This document shows positions 53,237-64,000 of a stretch of DNA of 64,000 nt, piece by piece. The stretch covers positions 220,073 through 284,072 of the forward strand of contig LSRX01000859.1 in the NCBI GenBank assembly GCA_001939145.1, given 5' to 3'. The notes under the pieces are model-generated. The model was given only the letters and a program-made list of their open reading frames with translations, had not been told where the DNA came from and did not search any database. Numbering within the stretch: position 1 is the first letter of the stretch; every line of letters starts with the position of its first letter. This DNA is from Symbiodinium microadriaticum. Its lineage: Eukaryota; Sar; Dinophyceae; Suessiales; Symbiodiniaceae. The position numbers and the translations under genes are program-made.

Positions 53237-53764
53237 CAGCCTGAACCCCAACACAGTGAACCGATTCCTACCGTGACACTTTGGGCGCTTTGGGGGCCTT
53301 GTGGCCTGGGCCAGGTTGGCTCTGACCAAAGTGCAGCTGGTGGCTGTGGATCAGCGCCGCACGAAGAACCAGCCGTGATCCTAACATGATACCTGTGATT
53401 GCCTGTGAAAGGGTGAAAAATTTCTATTCAAATCTATTCTACTGCGGCAACAGACGAAGGGGTAATATCGAAAGTGAGTGAGATCAGGCACTGAACACGC
53501 ATAACTCGCTTGCACTTTGCCGCCTGACCCCACGAAGCCAAGGAGATGCAAATCCCAGGAAGACGAGTGCTAATGTCAGGCATTGAGAATAAAACGTAGT
53601 ACAAGGATTTGGGAAACCTCCGGTAATGATGTGTTGCACTGTCGATGCCTGCTGTTGCCTCAAATTCTCAAGATGCTGCCGTGTTTCGACCATGTCGATC
53701 GTTCTGTTCGGCACCCTCCCGTCGCCCACGACCGTCAACATGATTCCATTGATGATCAGGGTAG

Positions 53765-53880
53765 CCACATGCATTGAGAAGTGCTCGTCAGCTGAGCAGT
53801 CCCCATCACCACCACACCAGCAAACTTTGTAGATGCCCATTCCTGATGACAGCGTTCCAGTTGTCTGGAGCAGTGGATTT
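53765..53880 (-). CDS. CWC-module exon (1)
   Basis: The minus strand reads TTGTLSSGMGIYKVCWCGGD then GDCSADEHFSMHVATLIING. The pattern G-x-Y-x-V-C-W-C-x5-C-S-x3-(E/D)-x-F-x3-(V/A)-x-L-x-I-x-G matches a module I know from many dinoflagellate predicted proteins, a cysteine-containing beta-type unit of unknown function. It follows the lectin exons and precedes the NHL exons on the same strand. Confidence 0.55.
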
Positions 53881-54179
53881 GCACGCAGCAAGTGACAACT
53901 CTTCTGCAGAACTGTTGTTTGGCACAGTGTCGATTAACTTGGATGTTCTCCCAGGTTTCCGACCGAAAGTCTCCATGAGCACCTTGGGGCAAAGATACAG
54001 GGTTCCAAATGCCTTTATATATTGCATCGCGCGACCCGGCATGAAACAGGAGGTGCATGAAAGCAAGTCTGATTCTGAGCCGGTGCGCGCTGGCCCATCG
54101 GCGCAGTCAATGCCAGAACGGCATCATGCATGGTGGCACTGCCTACAGAGTGAAGCATCCATGAGGCCCTCTCCGCAAC

Positions 54180-54390
54180 ATGTTCACATTCCGTGTCCAG
54201 CCCTGATGCGATCCTGAGTGCCAGAGATATTGTGAAATCGCATCGCCGCGCCTTCAAGTCCACAAAGCACAGTGTCCGCCACGATGCGAATTCGGTCATG
54301 CGGATCAAGCGCGACGCCTCAGGGGTTGCTGCTTGCCGTGCAGCTCGAAGCTTACGATCTGCTGTCATCTGTGAAGCGCTACGCATGCAG
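54180..54390 (-). CDS. possible exon between lectin and CWC modules
   Basis: The minus reading contains EASRLIRMTEFASWRTLCFV and then DLKARRCDFTISL, protein-like and with G/C-rich third positions. Unrecognised. It would lie between the lectin domain and the CWC module. Confidence 0.3.
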
Positions 54391-54604
54391 AGGGCAACTG
54401 CAGATGATGTCAGGGTAACTTCTTTTTCCTATGCCTTGCAGCTGCAGAGGCCACATACCGCCTGCGGTCTGTAGAATATGCCGATTTCCGGAGGGCCCCT
54501 GCGCACAAAGAGTCCGATTCTTGTGCGAAAAACACACGGAGAAGCTAGCCACCTCGGCTGGAAACTACATTGCATCTCCTTCGGCACCCCGCCTTCGGGG
54601 TGAC

Positions 54605-54675
54605 CTCAACTTCGCAGACCGAGAGAGGTGCAACCATCGTCCCAGACACACGTAGGACAAGCCAGAGATAGCGGC
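54605..54675 (-). CDS. lectin (F5/8C, fucolectin-type) exon E
   Basis: A 71-base exon between GTGTGGCAG acceptor and GAG/GTCACC donor. It encodes RYLWLVLRVSGTMVAPLSVC and then EVE. G-R-Y-(V/L)-x-(L/V)-x-(L/V) ... L-(S/T)-(L/V)-C-E-V-(E/Q)-V is the closing strand pair of fucolectin-type discoidin domains. Confidence 0.7.
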
Positions 54676-54879
54676 CTGCCACACTTACTACAACCGTCAC
54701 GAGCTGCAGGCAAGCCATGAGCTGAAGGCAACCGGCGCAAAACTGCAGGTACCATGCTGCAGTCATCCGATGCGTTCACCGCAGCTAGATAGATGCAGCA
54801 CATCATCCCGCACCGCCCAACCCGCCTGAAGCCAAACAATTGAATATGTTGGGCTGCTGGAGTCTGTCCAGCATCACAG

Positions 54880-54945
54880 CTTCTGCACACACTAGGTTTT
54901 CACGCCATGTGAGAATCTCGTTGCCCAGGCGGATGTCCAAAGGAC
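54880..54945 (-). CDS. lectin exon D
   Basis: After CCTCCAG the minus strand reads PLDIRLGNEILTWRENLVCA. It corresponds to the (F/L)-(E/D)-(V/I)-R-(V/L)-G-N ... N-x-x-C segment in the second half of fucolectin-type domains. The lower border is uncertain. Confidence 0.5.
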
Positions 54946-55059
54946 CTGGAGGGTGGGAACATTGCTGCTTCATGCATATGGCTTCGACACGAACACAGGG
55001 AATGACGGCCATGACTCGCATGAGGCAATCCGCTGAAAATCCAAGCAGCAACCCTGTCC

Positions 55060-56090
55060 GAGCACACTGCCTAAGCCTGTATCAACACTGTCACTGCGCG
55101 TCAGGATGCGCACGACGGCCACGGGGACCTACAGCGAGAGAGCAAAGCATTCCGGAATCGAAAATAAAAAACTATGCTTGGACCGAGCCCTGGCCTGCTA
55201 GACGATTTGGCCCACATGCGCTGCTCACAATGCACTTACCGAAGGTCAGGCATGCTGTCGTAGAGTCACCGTTGTTCTGACTCCGAACTCGAAGTGATGC
55301 TCGGGCATTAGTGGAGAATTCGAGGACTGGCATCCGCGCACCCGGCTTTGCGGCCCTGGGAACGGTTGGGGTCGAGACTTGTATGTTGTTTCTCGAATTC
55401 AAAGAGGCCCCCGTCTCTCACCGACGAGCCGTCGGGTCGAAACGAAAAGTATACAACAGCATGCAAATTTAGATAGACCGCTCGGGAGTCCAAAACGGCC
55501 CGTCCCAAATAAGCCGCAGGTGTTATGAAGCTAAGCAATTCTGCGACTCATTTAAGCGGCATCGCACATGTGCTCCAATGATCTAAACTTTAAACAATAG
55601 CCAGACTCCCTACCACAAGTAAATAGAATCACAGTGAAGCAAAGGACGCGAGCGAAAGACAGAGACAGAAAGACGGCATATTGCAAGAGGGTGCCACGAT
55701 GTTTGCGTCCCCCGCATCTGGCATGCACACGACACCAATGCATATAGATCATATAGAGATGTACCGCAGTGAGTATACGTCTACACTCATCACTCATCTT
55801 TGGGTTGGGTTGTTCCACCACTTCGTTGGTACGATCTGCACAGCATTGGCTGCACGAACTGCGTCTCGCTGCACCCCTGCTCTGCATGCATTCCTTGCTA
55901 CACGCAGGAAGCATGACCACAAGACTTCAAAGTAATTGGACACAGAACTGGAAAAAACAAACAGAACTATTCTCTTTGGTGGCAGGCCAGGAGCAGGACG
56001 GAAACGACGAGAACAGCAACTGAAGATAGATTTCGAGAAGCCACATGAACACAGTTTGCACCTAAACTTGCCAATTCTCACCACGCACGG
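55060..56090. other. presumed intron sequence
   Basis: No recognised coding sequence. Short frames on both strands lack motifs. Confidence 0.35.
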
Positions 56091-56103
56091 CAGAATATAT
56101 ATC

Positions 56104-56159
56104 CTGCATGATCCTGCCTCGCGGCCAAGGTCTACACGCAGCCAAGGATTTGGCTCCAC
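56104..56159 (-). CDS. lectin exon C, PNPWLRVDLG
   Basis: A 56-base exon between GATGCCAG acceptor and a possible GA donor (CAG/GATATA). It encodes VEPNPWLRVDLGREAGSC. (N)-P-W-(W/L)-x-V-D-L-G is the core motif of discoidin/F5-8C and fucolectin domains, which bind sugars or lipids at the cell surface. Confidence 0.7.
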
Positions 56160-57032
56160 CTGGCATCTACTGTGGACGCTTGTTCTTTCGCTTGCAACAA
56201 AGCTCTGCCGACGAAAATGCTTGCTCCATGTCATGTCGCCACAGTGAGCACCATGCGTCGCTATGCTCAGCTACTTGCGAGTCTCGCCCAGGTCCAATGT
56301 TTTGGGTTTGGCACATCAGGATCTTAGCATCATGGAAGTGGCACTAGACGAATGAAAGTTTGCTGCAGCATCGTCTTATCGGCTTCAGCCACACCATTGG
56401 CGCTGAAACTGGCAAGTGTGAGCCGCAGGCTTGATCGAAGCAGGGCATGCCAAAGGGAACACCAGAAGCCCAAGCCCTGTGCTGGGCTACTAGGGCTTCC
56501 TCGAGGGCCAGACCCTTAAGCCTAAACATGGCTGCAAGCAGGGCTATCATAAGGATAACAATAAACACGATTCAATTATCCAATAACCACACCCTGCGTC
56601 CTGTTAAAACGCTGTGGGCCTTTGCTGACTTTGCAGCTCCGCGGAGTGCAGCTCAACTTAGGGAAGGGAACCTGCACCTTGAGGCCGGGCTAGTTTAGGG
56701 CTGTCAACAGAGATTATTTCACAGCACAGCAGACAGCACAACAGCCATTCAAGTACAAAGCTCGCTGACAGCTTAAGGAAGAAATTGGAAGGAAACGTGA
56801 GACTGGAAAGCAAGCAAATCAAGCAACAAGGCAAACTGCAAGATGAGGCAAATTGAAGAACTTGGTAGGCGAAGCGTAAAATGTGATGTAAAAAACACAA
56901 GTAGCGGCAAGCCGACAACACCATCGGAATGATCAGAAACATATCGAAACACAGACACGTTCAAAGTCGATGCAGTCATGACGTGCTTGAACACACATGT
57001 TATCCACCCGTAATCAATCCTTGAGTCTCTTT

Positions 57033-57176
57033 ACCTGAGAGGACTGAGTGAGGTTGCGCTGGCAGGCACCTGAGTTTCTGCGCAGCCCAGGCCGAAGAAA
57101 AAAGCAGTGCCGAAGTCCCCATCTGTGGCGCGGAAGCCGTCACCCGTCCAGGTCTCTGTCCCATCGTCGGACACGA
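57033..57176 (-). CDS. possible lectin exon B
   Basis: The minus strand reads VSDDGTETWTGDGFRATDGD and then FGTAFFFGLGCAETQV, ending at CTCAG/GTAAAG, a good donor. It lies between exon A and exon C. Homology of this part to the lectin fold is not clear, so it could be an additional loop or a different exon. Confidence 0.4.
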
Positions 57177-57285
57177 ACCTTGTGTTGAAGGGCGTAGGGT
57201 CATCGGATACAAATCATGCACGATGATGCAAACAAGTACCCTGTACACGAGATAAGCTCCCATTCCTCCATTGCGGCGGAAGCCA

Positions 57286-57342
57286 CTGAGCCGTCGATGA
57301 TAAGTCGACTTTCTGCCCCAGGGCCAGATTCGGTGCCAGTCG
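57286..57342 (-). CDS. lectin exon A, NLALGQKVDLSST
   Basis: The minus strand reads RLAPNLALGQKVDLSSTAQ. N-(L/V)-A-L-G-K-x-V/A-x-x-S-S-T is the standard N-terminal strand of fucolectin and F5/8C domains. The following exon supplies other strands. No signal peptide or start was found upstream, so the gene's 5' end lies above 57.4 kb or outside what I can recognise. Confidence 0.55.
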
Positions 57343-57359
57343 TGTGGCTAGCTGCCTAA

Positions 57360-58230
57360 GGGCACATCGCTTGTCCGTTCACCAATCAGAATTGACTGAA
57401 CATCTGGACTCCCTCCGACAAGGATTGCTATGTTTGGCAGCTGGAACAGAACAATCCCAACTCGCCTCTGTTCTTCGGCAGCACATACAGCCAAAAACGT
57501 CCAAAAGCTCCAAAGCCTGCCAATCGAAGAAGAAGAGGCTGCACGGCTCCACGCACTCTCCGAATGATGCAATCAAAACTCAAACCAGATCTCCGGCCTG
57601 CGCATGCTGCGGCTTAGCCGGCACGGCATGCACCAGGCATCGCCACAAGGCTTGACTTTTGTGGTCTTGTGACTTCTTTGCATGTTTCACATAATGTGCC
57701 ATTCGCCCTCGCAGTTAGGTGGGCTCCAAGGCGCAAGGGGCCTCCTGCTGCAGCGTTCTCATTGTACGTTAGACTCAGTGCGCTTGCTTGCTGCAATGTT
57801 TAAGCCGACCATTCTTCTTCGCTTGCACTTCTCTGGCGAAACCACTACCCGACTACCCTTCGGTGGACTGGGCCAGAAGAGTCAAGCATTTGCCCGTGTT
57901 CCGCAGCTGCTATGTCCTCCTAGCCTTCTTTATGCCACGCAGAATGTCAATCCAACGTCATCCGCACTCTGATAGCTAATTCCACCATTCCCCCAGCGAT
58001 TGGCATCCCCGCACGACTCGCCTGCAGGTCAGCTGGAGTCCACCACAGTCACAGCATGGGTTACTTTCAACTACATCTGTCAGGCCTCTGTGTCAGATTC
58101 GTTTTGTGTCTTCGAAGACAGATTAGTAGGCGCTGATGCTTAAGGCGAGCGGCACCGCACATCTGAGCGAAAGAGAAAGGAAACCCGCCCAAAAAAACAG
58201 AATCAAATAAGCGAAGCTGCGAAGTACATC
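57360..58230. other. no recognisable gene
   Basis: Frames on both strands lack motifs. It may hold the 5' part of the lectin gene, but no start or signal peptide was found. Confidence 0.3.
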
Positions 58231-58235
58231 TCTGA

Positions 58236-58595
58236 ACCCGCTCCCATTATTAGCCGATGCCATTATTAGCCGATGGCGGCTGATCATATGTCTTGAACCG
58301 CCCGGCCCCCTTATTACGCAATGGCGGCTGACCACATTTCTGAAACATGCTTCTTCACCACGCCATGGCGGTGAATCGCATCTCTTCGAATTGCTCTCTC
58401 ATTACAAGCGATGACCACTGATCAAACTTGCTCCTCTCGTTACGCGATGGGGGTCGATCACATGTCTCGAAACCCCGCCCCTTCATTCGGTGCCGGTTAA
58501 TTACGTCTTTTCAACTCGCCCCCTCATTCGGCGATGGCGGTTCCTTTCATTCGGTAAACACGGCTCGTCGGTAAGCGAGGGCGGTTGCCCGGGTC
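58236..58595 (+). repeat. degenerate satellite with ATTACGCGATGGCGGCTGA unit
   Basis: About eight copies of a diverged 40-60-base unit. Each has CATTA(G/C)GC(G/A)ATGGCGG, then TGA-TCACAT and a C-rich spacer. The unit shortens towards the right end. Confidence 0.7.
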
Positions 58596-58619
58596 CTTCC
58601 TTCATCTTCCTTCCTTCCC

Positions 58620-60540
58620 TGCCTTCACTTCACCGATATGAGAAAACGGCTTTCGATTGGTGAGAGGTGCTCAGAATGGAAGCGTTGGTTCCAGAACTTC
58701 GTTGATTGGCATCCCCAAGAGACGCATCTGCAGCCAAGATGATGTGGTTGAATCTTGAGGGCGAGCACCTGCATTGTTGCCGGTAGCACTTGCTCCGAGA
58801 GTGCCAAAGCAAGCTTGAAGCTTGAACCGTTCTCGCGTTGGCCGACTGCCGGGTCGGACATTGCTTGCAAGCAGCTTTGCGTGGCTCTGCAACACACTCT
58901 TGCAGCAAACAAATCGCGGTAGCGACTCAGTGCCGGACCGTAAAGGGGGTTCGTTCTACTATGACTGTCGTGAAGTGAAAAAACCTGTGACATCTGCTCT
59001 TGAGAAACAAGAGGCACTGCAAGTGTTGGTCCATATTCGGTTGCCTCGCCCTTCATGATAAGCAAAACAGAACAGCCTTTTTGCTGTGATCATCTTCACT
59101 TTCTCACTGTCCAGGACTGTTGCAGGGAGCCATCAAGTGCTCGCGGCCAAGTGCCGCGACCCGGAGACGTTTCCGACAGCAGCACTTGGGCTCCGGTTCT
59201 GCCTAGAAATGAAGGGCACTCTGCGTGGACGGTATTGCCACCCAGGCGTTCAAGGGAATCCCCGGTGGTGCAAGCATCCCGCTGGGATCCGAAAACTCGA
59301 AGGATGTTTTCTGAGAGCTGCCTCGGGTGACAAGATATTATTTGCGAATGAAAATACCAGCACAAGCACTGCAATGCGAAGAACACTGCACTATGCGTGC
59401 ATGTCTTGCAACACACTCTCGGGGGTCACGGCAAGACATTTGTTCAAGACAAGATGCTGGATTGAAGGTGCCAGAGCTTCAGCTCCAAAGGCACCGGCGG
59501 TGGAGACGGTTTGCCTCCGGCTGCACAACAGGTGGTTGGAGCTAGTGCCTTGCACGGCAGCTAGTCACAAGCTGAACGGGGACTGGGACTGCTACACTTG
59601 CAAAGTTTCACAGACAGACAGGCAGAACAACCGCGGCATGGATTTTAAAATGCTTGGAGCTTCGAAAAACAATCCGACAATTGCCCCGGTGATTCCCATC
59701 CCCCACTGCGCCCATTGTTCCTGGCTCCGGACCCTGTCGTGGGATGCGCGAAGGCAGACCACAACAGCACATGAATATTCATCTTTAGCGTGCATCCATG
59801 CCTTTCCCCTCTCGCCCCAACAGTGTTACCGACCAGAGCTCTACATGCAAGGCTCAAACACGCATGATCCGGCAAAAAGGCACCGATAATTCAGCAAGGC
59901 ACAATGCGCAAGCTGAAATTCGGACTGGTTGCATGTAAGCAGAACAATATGCACGAACACATGGTCGTGAAAAGCAGCACGGCCGACATGACCATTGAAG
60001 CAAGTGATCCTGAAGTCGCCGGGGCAAAAGAAAAAGGCCAACGCTCTTGAAAGATCGAAGCTTTCACAACCAAAATTACCGAGGCAAAACAACGCTTGGA
60101 CTAAGTAAGCACGTGTGACATAGCAAATCCTAGCCGGCCTAGCCGAAGCATCGCAAAAACATGCCTGTAAACTCATGCGACAAACAATTTACACGGACAA
60201 AGGGCACTGGCGCCATGTTTGCTCTGTGTCATTCAACGGAGCTACAAACGTGCAACCACACTTCACAGGGTCGATAAATCACGTTACACAGCACTTGTCT
60301 CTTGGGCTCGTTGTTTGAGGTCACCAGTGTTTTTCCAGCTGCCACTGCCACCGAAGCTGTTGCAGCACAGGAGCTACGAGCAGCCAACGTGTAAGAAAAA
60401 GGGACCACAGTCTTCATCGTCATCATCTTGATCCAGGTGGACTCGGGCGAGCCTCCTTTGTTACAATTGTTGGCAATGCCGGCAAATGCTGCATGCAGAG
60501 CCTCATGGCTCCTTCGCTCGTCGGTCAGGTCGTTCAGCTT
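58620..60540. other. no gene I can name
   Basis: A plus-strand frame of 267 codons at 59086-59889 contains scattered Cys and Trp but no motif or splice support. It may be chance. Nothing else is seen. Confidence 0.3.
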
Positions 60541-60559
60541 GCGGCAATGGCCGGCGTCG

Positions 60560-61110
60560 AAGTCAGGTTGGCGGCCAGGTGCAAGCGCACAGATCGTCTG
60601 GACACAAAGGCCACCCGCCCCGGACCAGCGAGGTCTCTCGAAGATCCGCCGGCCGCCTGGCAAAGCGTCCTCCGTTGGAGGAGGAGCTGCTGGACAAGTG
60701 CAGCACAGGGCCGCCCGCCCACAAAAGCCGGTCATCGATGAACATCAGACCACAGGCATCCCAAACATGGCTAACCGTTATACTTTCAGGCAACCTCCAG
60801 GCTCAAAGAGTGGAAGACAAAGCTTTTGAGGTCTCGGTCCACTACAACACCCAAGTAGGAGGCTGGCGAATCACTACCGGTACCGAGCCTCCAAATGACG
60901 TGGAGAACGCCTATCGGTCTGATGGCTGGGACTTTCATTGAGAAGACCTCTGCTCCATTCATGCGGTGTCGGAATATCTGGTAGCCGTATTGCGTTTTTC
61001 CACCGGAGTTGGGTTGCTTGGCACCCTTGGCTATTTGTAACAACGTGGCAATCCAACCCTGCACATGTCATTTCGCGATCGCAAGGAGGATTGGTGGCAC
61101 ACAAATTCAC
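60560..61110 (-). pseudogene. possible reverse-transcriptase relic
   Basis: The minus strand has VPAIRPIGVLHVIWRLGT near 60.93 kb, resembling the R-P-I-x-(L/V)-L block of RTs, and ACGLMFIDDRLLWAGG near 60.75 kb, resembling the (Y/F)-(V/I)-D-D catalytic block. The distance between them is far too short for an intact RT, so it would be a deleted relic. Weak. Confidence 0.25.
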
Positions 61111-61119
61111 AGGAAAGAG

Positions 61120-63800
61120 GTCATCGAAGGACCTAAAGGCACCGAATCATGAAGTGGCCGAGGGTAGCCTCTTCAGCAACTTGGTTCATGTCGCCTGTCA
61201 AGACGCCCCGAGAATGCGAAAGGCCAAGGCCAATTCCTCCCATCTTTTGGCTGGTTGACGGCAGGTCGCTCGAATTGGCGACCAACAAGGATCGGCCGCT
61301 TGGTACCATGTTGCTCAGTTTCAACAAGCGACGGCATGACTGGCGGCTGCAACACGGAAGGAAACCAGCCCAAGAGTGAGGTGGCAGTCGACAGCAACCC
61401 TATACAACCCTATGCATGTCACAACGGGGCTCGTGGGCAACAAGTGAAATTCTGCAGGCCGGGTGCAGTCTCTTGTACGGAGATAGCAAACCAGCAACAG
61501 CCACATTGCAAGTGCGGGGGGCAAGCCAGATCACACCCATGGTTCTTGATACCTGCAAGGCCAGATTCACTGCGGACGAAAACAATACTTCGGCTACGGC
61601 TACAAAACGTCGGACCTCACGTGTGGGATCCTGCGGGAAGTGGCCATTGCGCCAGCAATGCGAAGGGGAAAGCATATTCAGCATCCTGCAGTTCGTAGAC
61701 GGACACCATGTCGTGAAGGTCTTGGGATCGATGCAAACGGCGCGGTCTCCGCTTGCCCACCACTGCAATGCAGACTGGAAGATCATCAGCTATATCGCTC
61801 TGACCAGCGATTTCAATCGACTGTCACCAGCTTGGCATCCGTCCATTCCACAATGCGATTGTTCAGGAAGTCCGCTCACCCTGCTGAGTAGTGACTCCTC
61901 GCTCCGTTGTATGGACATACCCGTCCGAGACCGTGACAACACGCCAGTGAGCAACAAAATCGCGCGTCTCGGACGGCACTTCCAAGCAAGCCAAGACGGA
62001 GACAATCCAATGTATCTAGAGCATCCACTTCCACGAAGAAATCCTTGTCCGAAAGTCTGTCCCAAAAAAATCGGCTGTTCCAGACCGCGGCAACAAACTA
62101 CATGCGAGGTGGTAACCTTGTCAAGCTCGTCTGGCTTCACGAAATCGTTCTGGAAAACCTTCCATACTTCGCAAAGGCAGTTCACCATGGAACTGAAGAA
62201 CATCTCGAGCACCATGCTCTGGAGATGTCTTGCCGTGGCGCTGACAATCGATGCATTCCGTCGTGGGAGCTTACGACATTCAGCACCGGCAGTCAACCTC
62301 ATTTCAATGCTGATGTGACTCTTGAAAAATCCTGTGTCGCCCAAGGTCAAGGACTCATTCCGACAATAACAGCATTGCATGCGTTCTTGTGTGCGCATGC
62401 AGAGCGGGAAGAAAAATCTGAGGCTCTTATGGTTGTCGCATCGATGCGCGGTATAACAGACTCGCTCGTAGCATGTATGTCTCATAGTCATTAAACGATA
62501 AAGCTCAAAACGTGACTACGATACTCATGAGCGGGCAAAGGGTTCGATATTTCAGCAAGGCCCAGAGGGCGAGCTGAACATCGCTCTAGTTATATGAGAG
62601 CTGTACAAAATTTCCCTCCAGGCTTTGAGTAGCACAGCGATTGCGATTGGTGCAACTTGAATGCAGGAGCCTGGCACGTTGAAGTCTACTTCGGCAGTGC
62701 AACGGTCGTCCAAATCGGCATTGACAACCTTCCGCGCGCCCACTACACCCTACGACACCACACATCAAGACGTGGTCTTGAAAGCATCCAGCAAGCCTTT
62801 TACAACCACCTCTCACTTGGAGCTGTTCTCTCTCGAGGCCGCGGCCCAGGTCTGATTGTTTCCACTAGGTCGGATGGTCACCTTGCCTTCCTGGATCTCC
62901 ACGGCCTGGACTGGCTTGCGACTGGGCATCTCTTGCTGCCTTGCTGCCTTTATACCCTCAGAACTGCCTTCTTGTCACCGTCGTGCATGTCTGCATAGAC
63001 TGCCTTCAAGCTCTCCTGAATACACGGAAACATCAGCGGAAGCCGCAGACCAAGTCATGCCCATTCCATCACTGCTGAGGCTGAGTCTTACAGTTTCGTG
63101 TTGCATGGCTAATGGGTTGGCAGCGCATGTCCTCAAATGAGGTTCCTGCTCACAACGACTCATCATTTCCCTTGCAATTTAAGCAGACCTTTACACCTTG
63201 AGTGGCTGTTGCAAGATGCGCCAGTACCAGGTAGTCTAACTAGAAACCGATATGGCTTTTGCGCGAAGATATCATGAGGTGAACTCAACCGCTGTGAAAC
63301 TCTAAGAACTGTCAGGACGTCTCCAACCCCACCCCCGAAGTTGGTCCATGGCTCTGGGCAGGAGATTGCCTTGACCTTGGTACTCTGCAGTGGCAGGACT
63401 AGACAACACGACAAGGGAATGTTTCACATTTTGCCATTCGAGTATTAGATGGCTTTACGGCTTTACGTCTGGCACCTGAGCGCTGGCATCCGGTTTGCGA
63501 CTTGCTGGTGGAGCAACCAGGTCTTTTCTACGTATGACGGGTCCGGGTCCAGGTTCGCACACGAAAGGGAAGACAAGCCTTGCGGTGTGTGATGGCGAAG
63601 TGGCTGGCACTTTCAGAGCACCTTTGCTCCGCGATCCGAGCGGGGATTCTTTCAGTGAGCACCATCGGCAATTTGAAAACAAACACAAGCAGTTGAAGAG
63701 ATGCGGGGGTTCCGTTCAGAACACTTGGACTTCAGGTCTTAACATGGGCAGCCTTAGACGACGTTTGAACGCCACAAGTAGCCCCTCCATCTCGTCATGC
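61120..63800. other. no gene I can name
   Basis: Two overlapping frames of 300 (plus) and 233 (minus) codons at 61.4-62.5 kb oppose each other and neither has a motif. Other frames are shorter. I cannot choose a coding strand. Confidence 0.3.
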
Positions 63801-63825
63801 CTTGTTGTTTCGTCAATCCGTTGGT

Positions 63826-64000
63826 ACAGTAGTAGTCGTCGTCGTCGTAGTCGTAGTAGCAGTAGTAACGGTAGCAGTAGCAGTAGCAGTAGCAGTAGCA
63901 ATAGCAGTAGCAGTAGAAGTAGCAGTAGCAGTAGCAGTAGAAGTAGCAGTAGCAGTAGCAGTAGCAGTAGCAGTAGCAGTAGAAGTAGCAGTAGCAGTAG
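63826..64000 (+). repeat. AGTAGC microsatellite to window end
   Basis: GTCGTCGTC then long AGTAGC hexamers with AGAAGT variants continuing to the last base. The repeat extends beyond the window. Confidence 0.95.

Noticed and set aside
59086-59889. 267-codon plus-strand frame
   Set aside because: No domain, no consistent codon bias, no splice or neighbour support; length is possible by chance in GC-rich DNA.
61416-62491. Opposed 300- and 233-codon frames
   Set aside because: Mutually antisense and without motifs; I could not choose a coding strand.
63716-63901. Poly-Leu frame at the window end
   Set aside because: Translation of the AGTAGC microsatellite.
1-64000. CRISPR-like arrays or bacterial operons
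   Set aside because: Tandem repeats present are microsatellites or satellites without unique spacers, and gene structure is eukaryotic.

Overview
The window looks like nuclear DNA of a dinoflagellate, most likely a member of the Symbiodiniaceae. The reasons are: no long continuous host reading frames; many very short exons ending in AG followed by GC, GA or GT and reopening after AG; plant-type CCCTAAA tracts; abundant microsatellites; and protein modules I associate with dinoflagellate secreted proteins (MPQHPDWYPG-type and G-x-Y-x-CWC-type modules). I recognise no rRNA, tRNA, spliced-leader gene or CRISPR array. Nearly all supported coding sequence is on the minus strand.

About 2.5-18.5 kb holds scattered minus-strand exons. 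A first exon with a signal peptide starts at 18479. Lower down lie a MPQHPDWYPG module exon (17.9 kb), two exons of an endonuclease/exonuclease/phosphatase (EEP) fold (10.4 and 9.6 kb) and a second module of the same kind (7.6 kb). They could be one secreted-protein gene. Its presumed introns hold a 2.04-kb terminal-inverted-repeat element (13809-15851) inserted in an AACCCTAAAC-rich satellite, a 176-bp foldback element (16725-16900) and G-rich minisatellites.

19.4-27.6 kb is a decayed, nearly full-length LINE-type retrotransposon (LINE-A, minus strand): coiled-coil ORF1, AP-endonuclease, reverse transcriptase, three zinc fingers and, unusually, a C-terminal ubiquitin-specific-protease-like domain. 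28.2-34.3 kb is a second, unrelated retroelement on the same strand, with gag-like frames, a divergent reverse transcriptase, RNase H, a textbook 2A ribosome-skipping motif (GDIEPNPGP) and a tyrosine recombinase. It resembles DIRS-type elements and is flanked on both sides by ATAC/ATAT microsatellites. The 2A motif between polymerase and recombinase is the most interesting observation here.

35.7-57.3 kb carries minus-strand micro-exons that read, in transcription order, as a fucolectin-type (F5/8C-like) lectin domain, a CWC module, a chain of NHL beta-propeller repeats and two further CWC modules. Some exon pairs join in frame across GC-AG introns. A second decayed LINE (LINE-B, 47.4-52.6 kb, with a 662-base assembly gap) sits between the lectin and NHL parts. 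57.4-64 kb has a degenerate satellite, low-confidence retroelement relics and a terminal AGTAGC microsatellite, with nothing else I can name.
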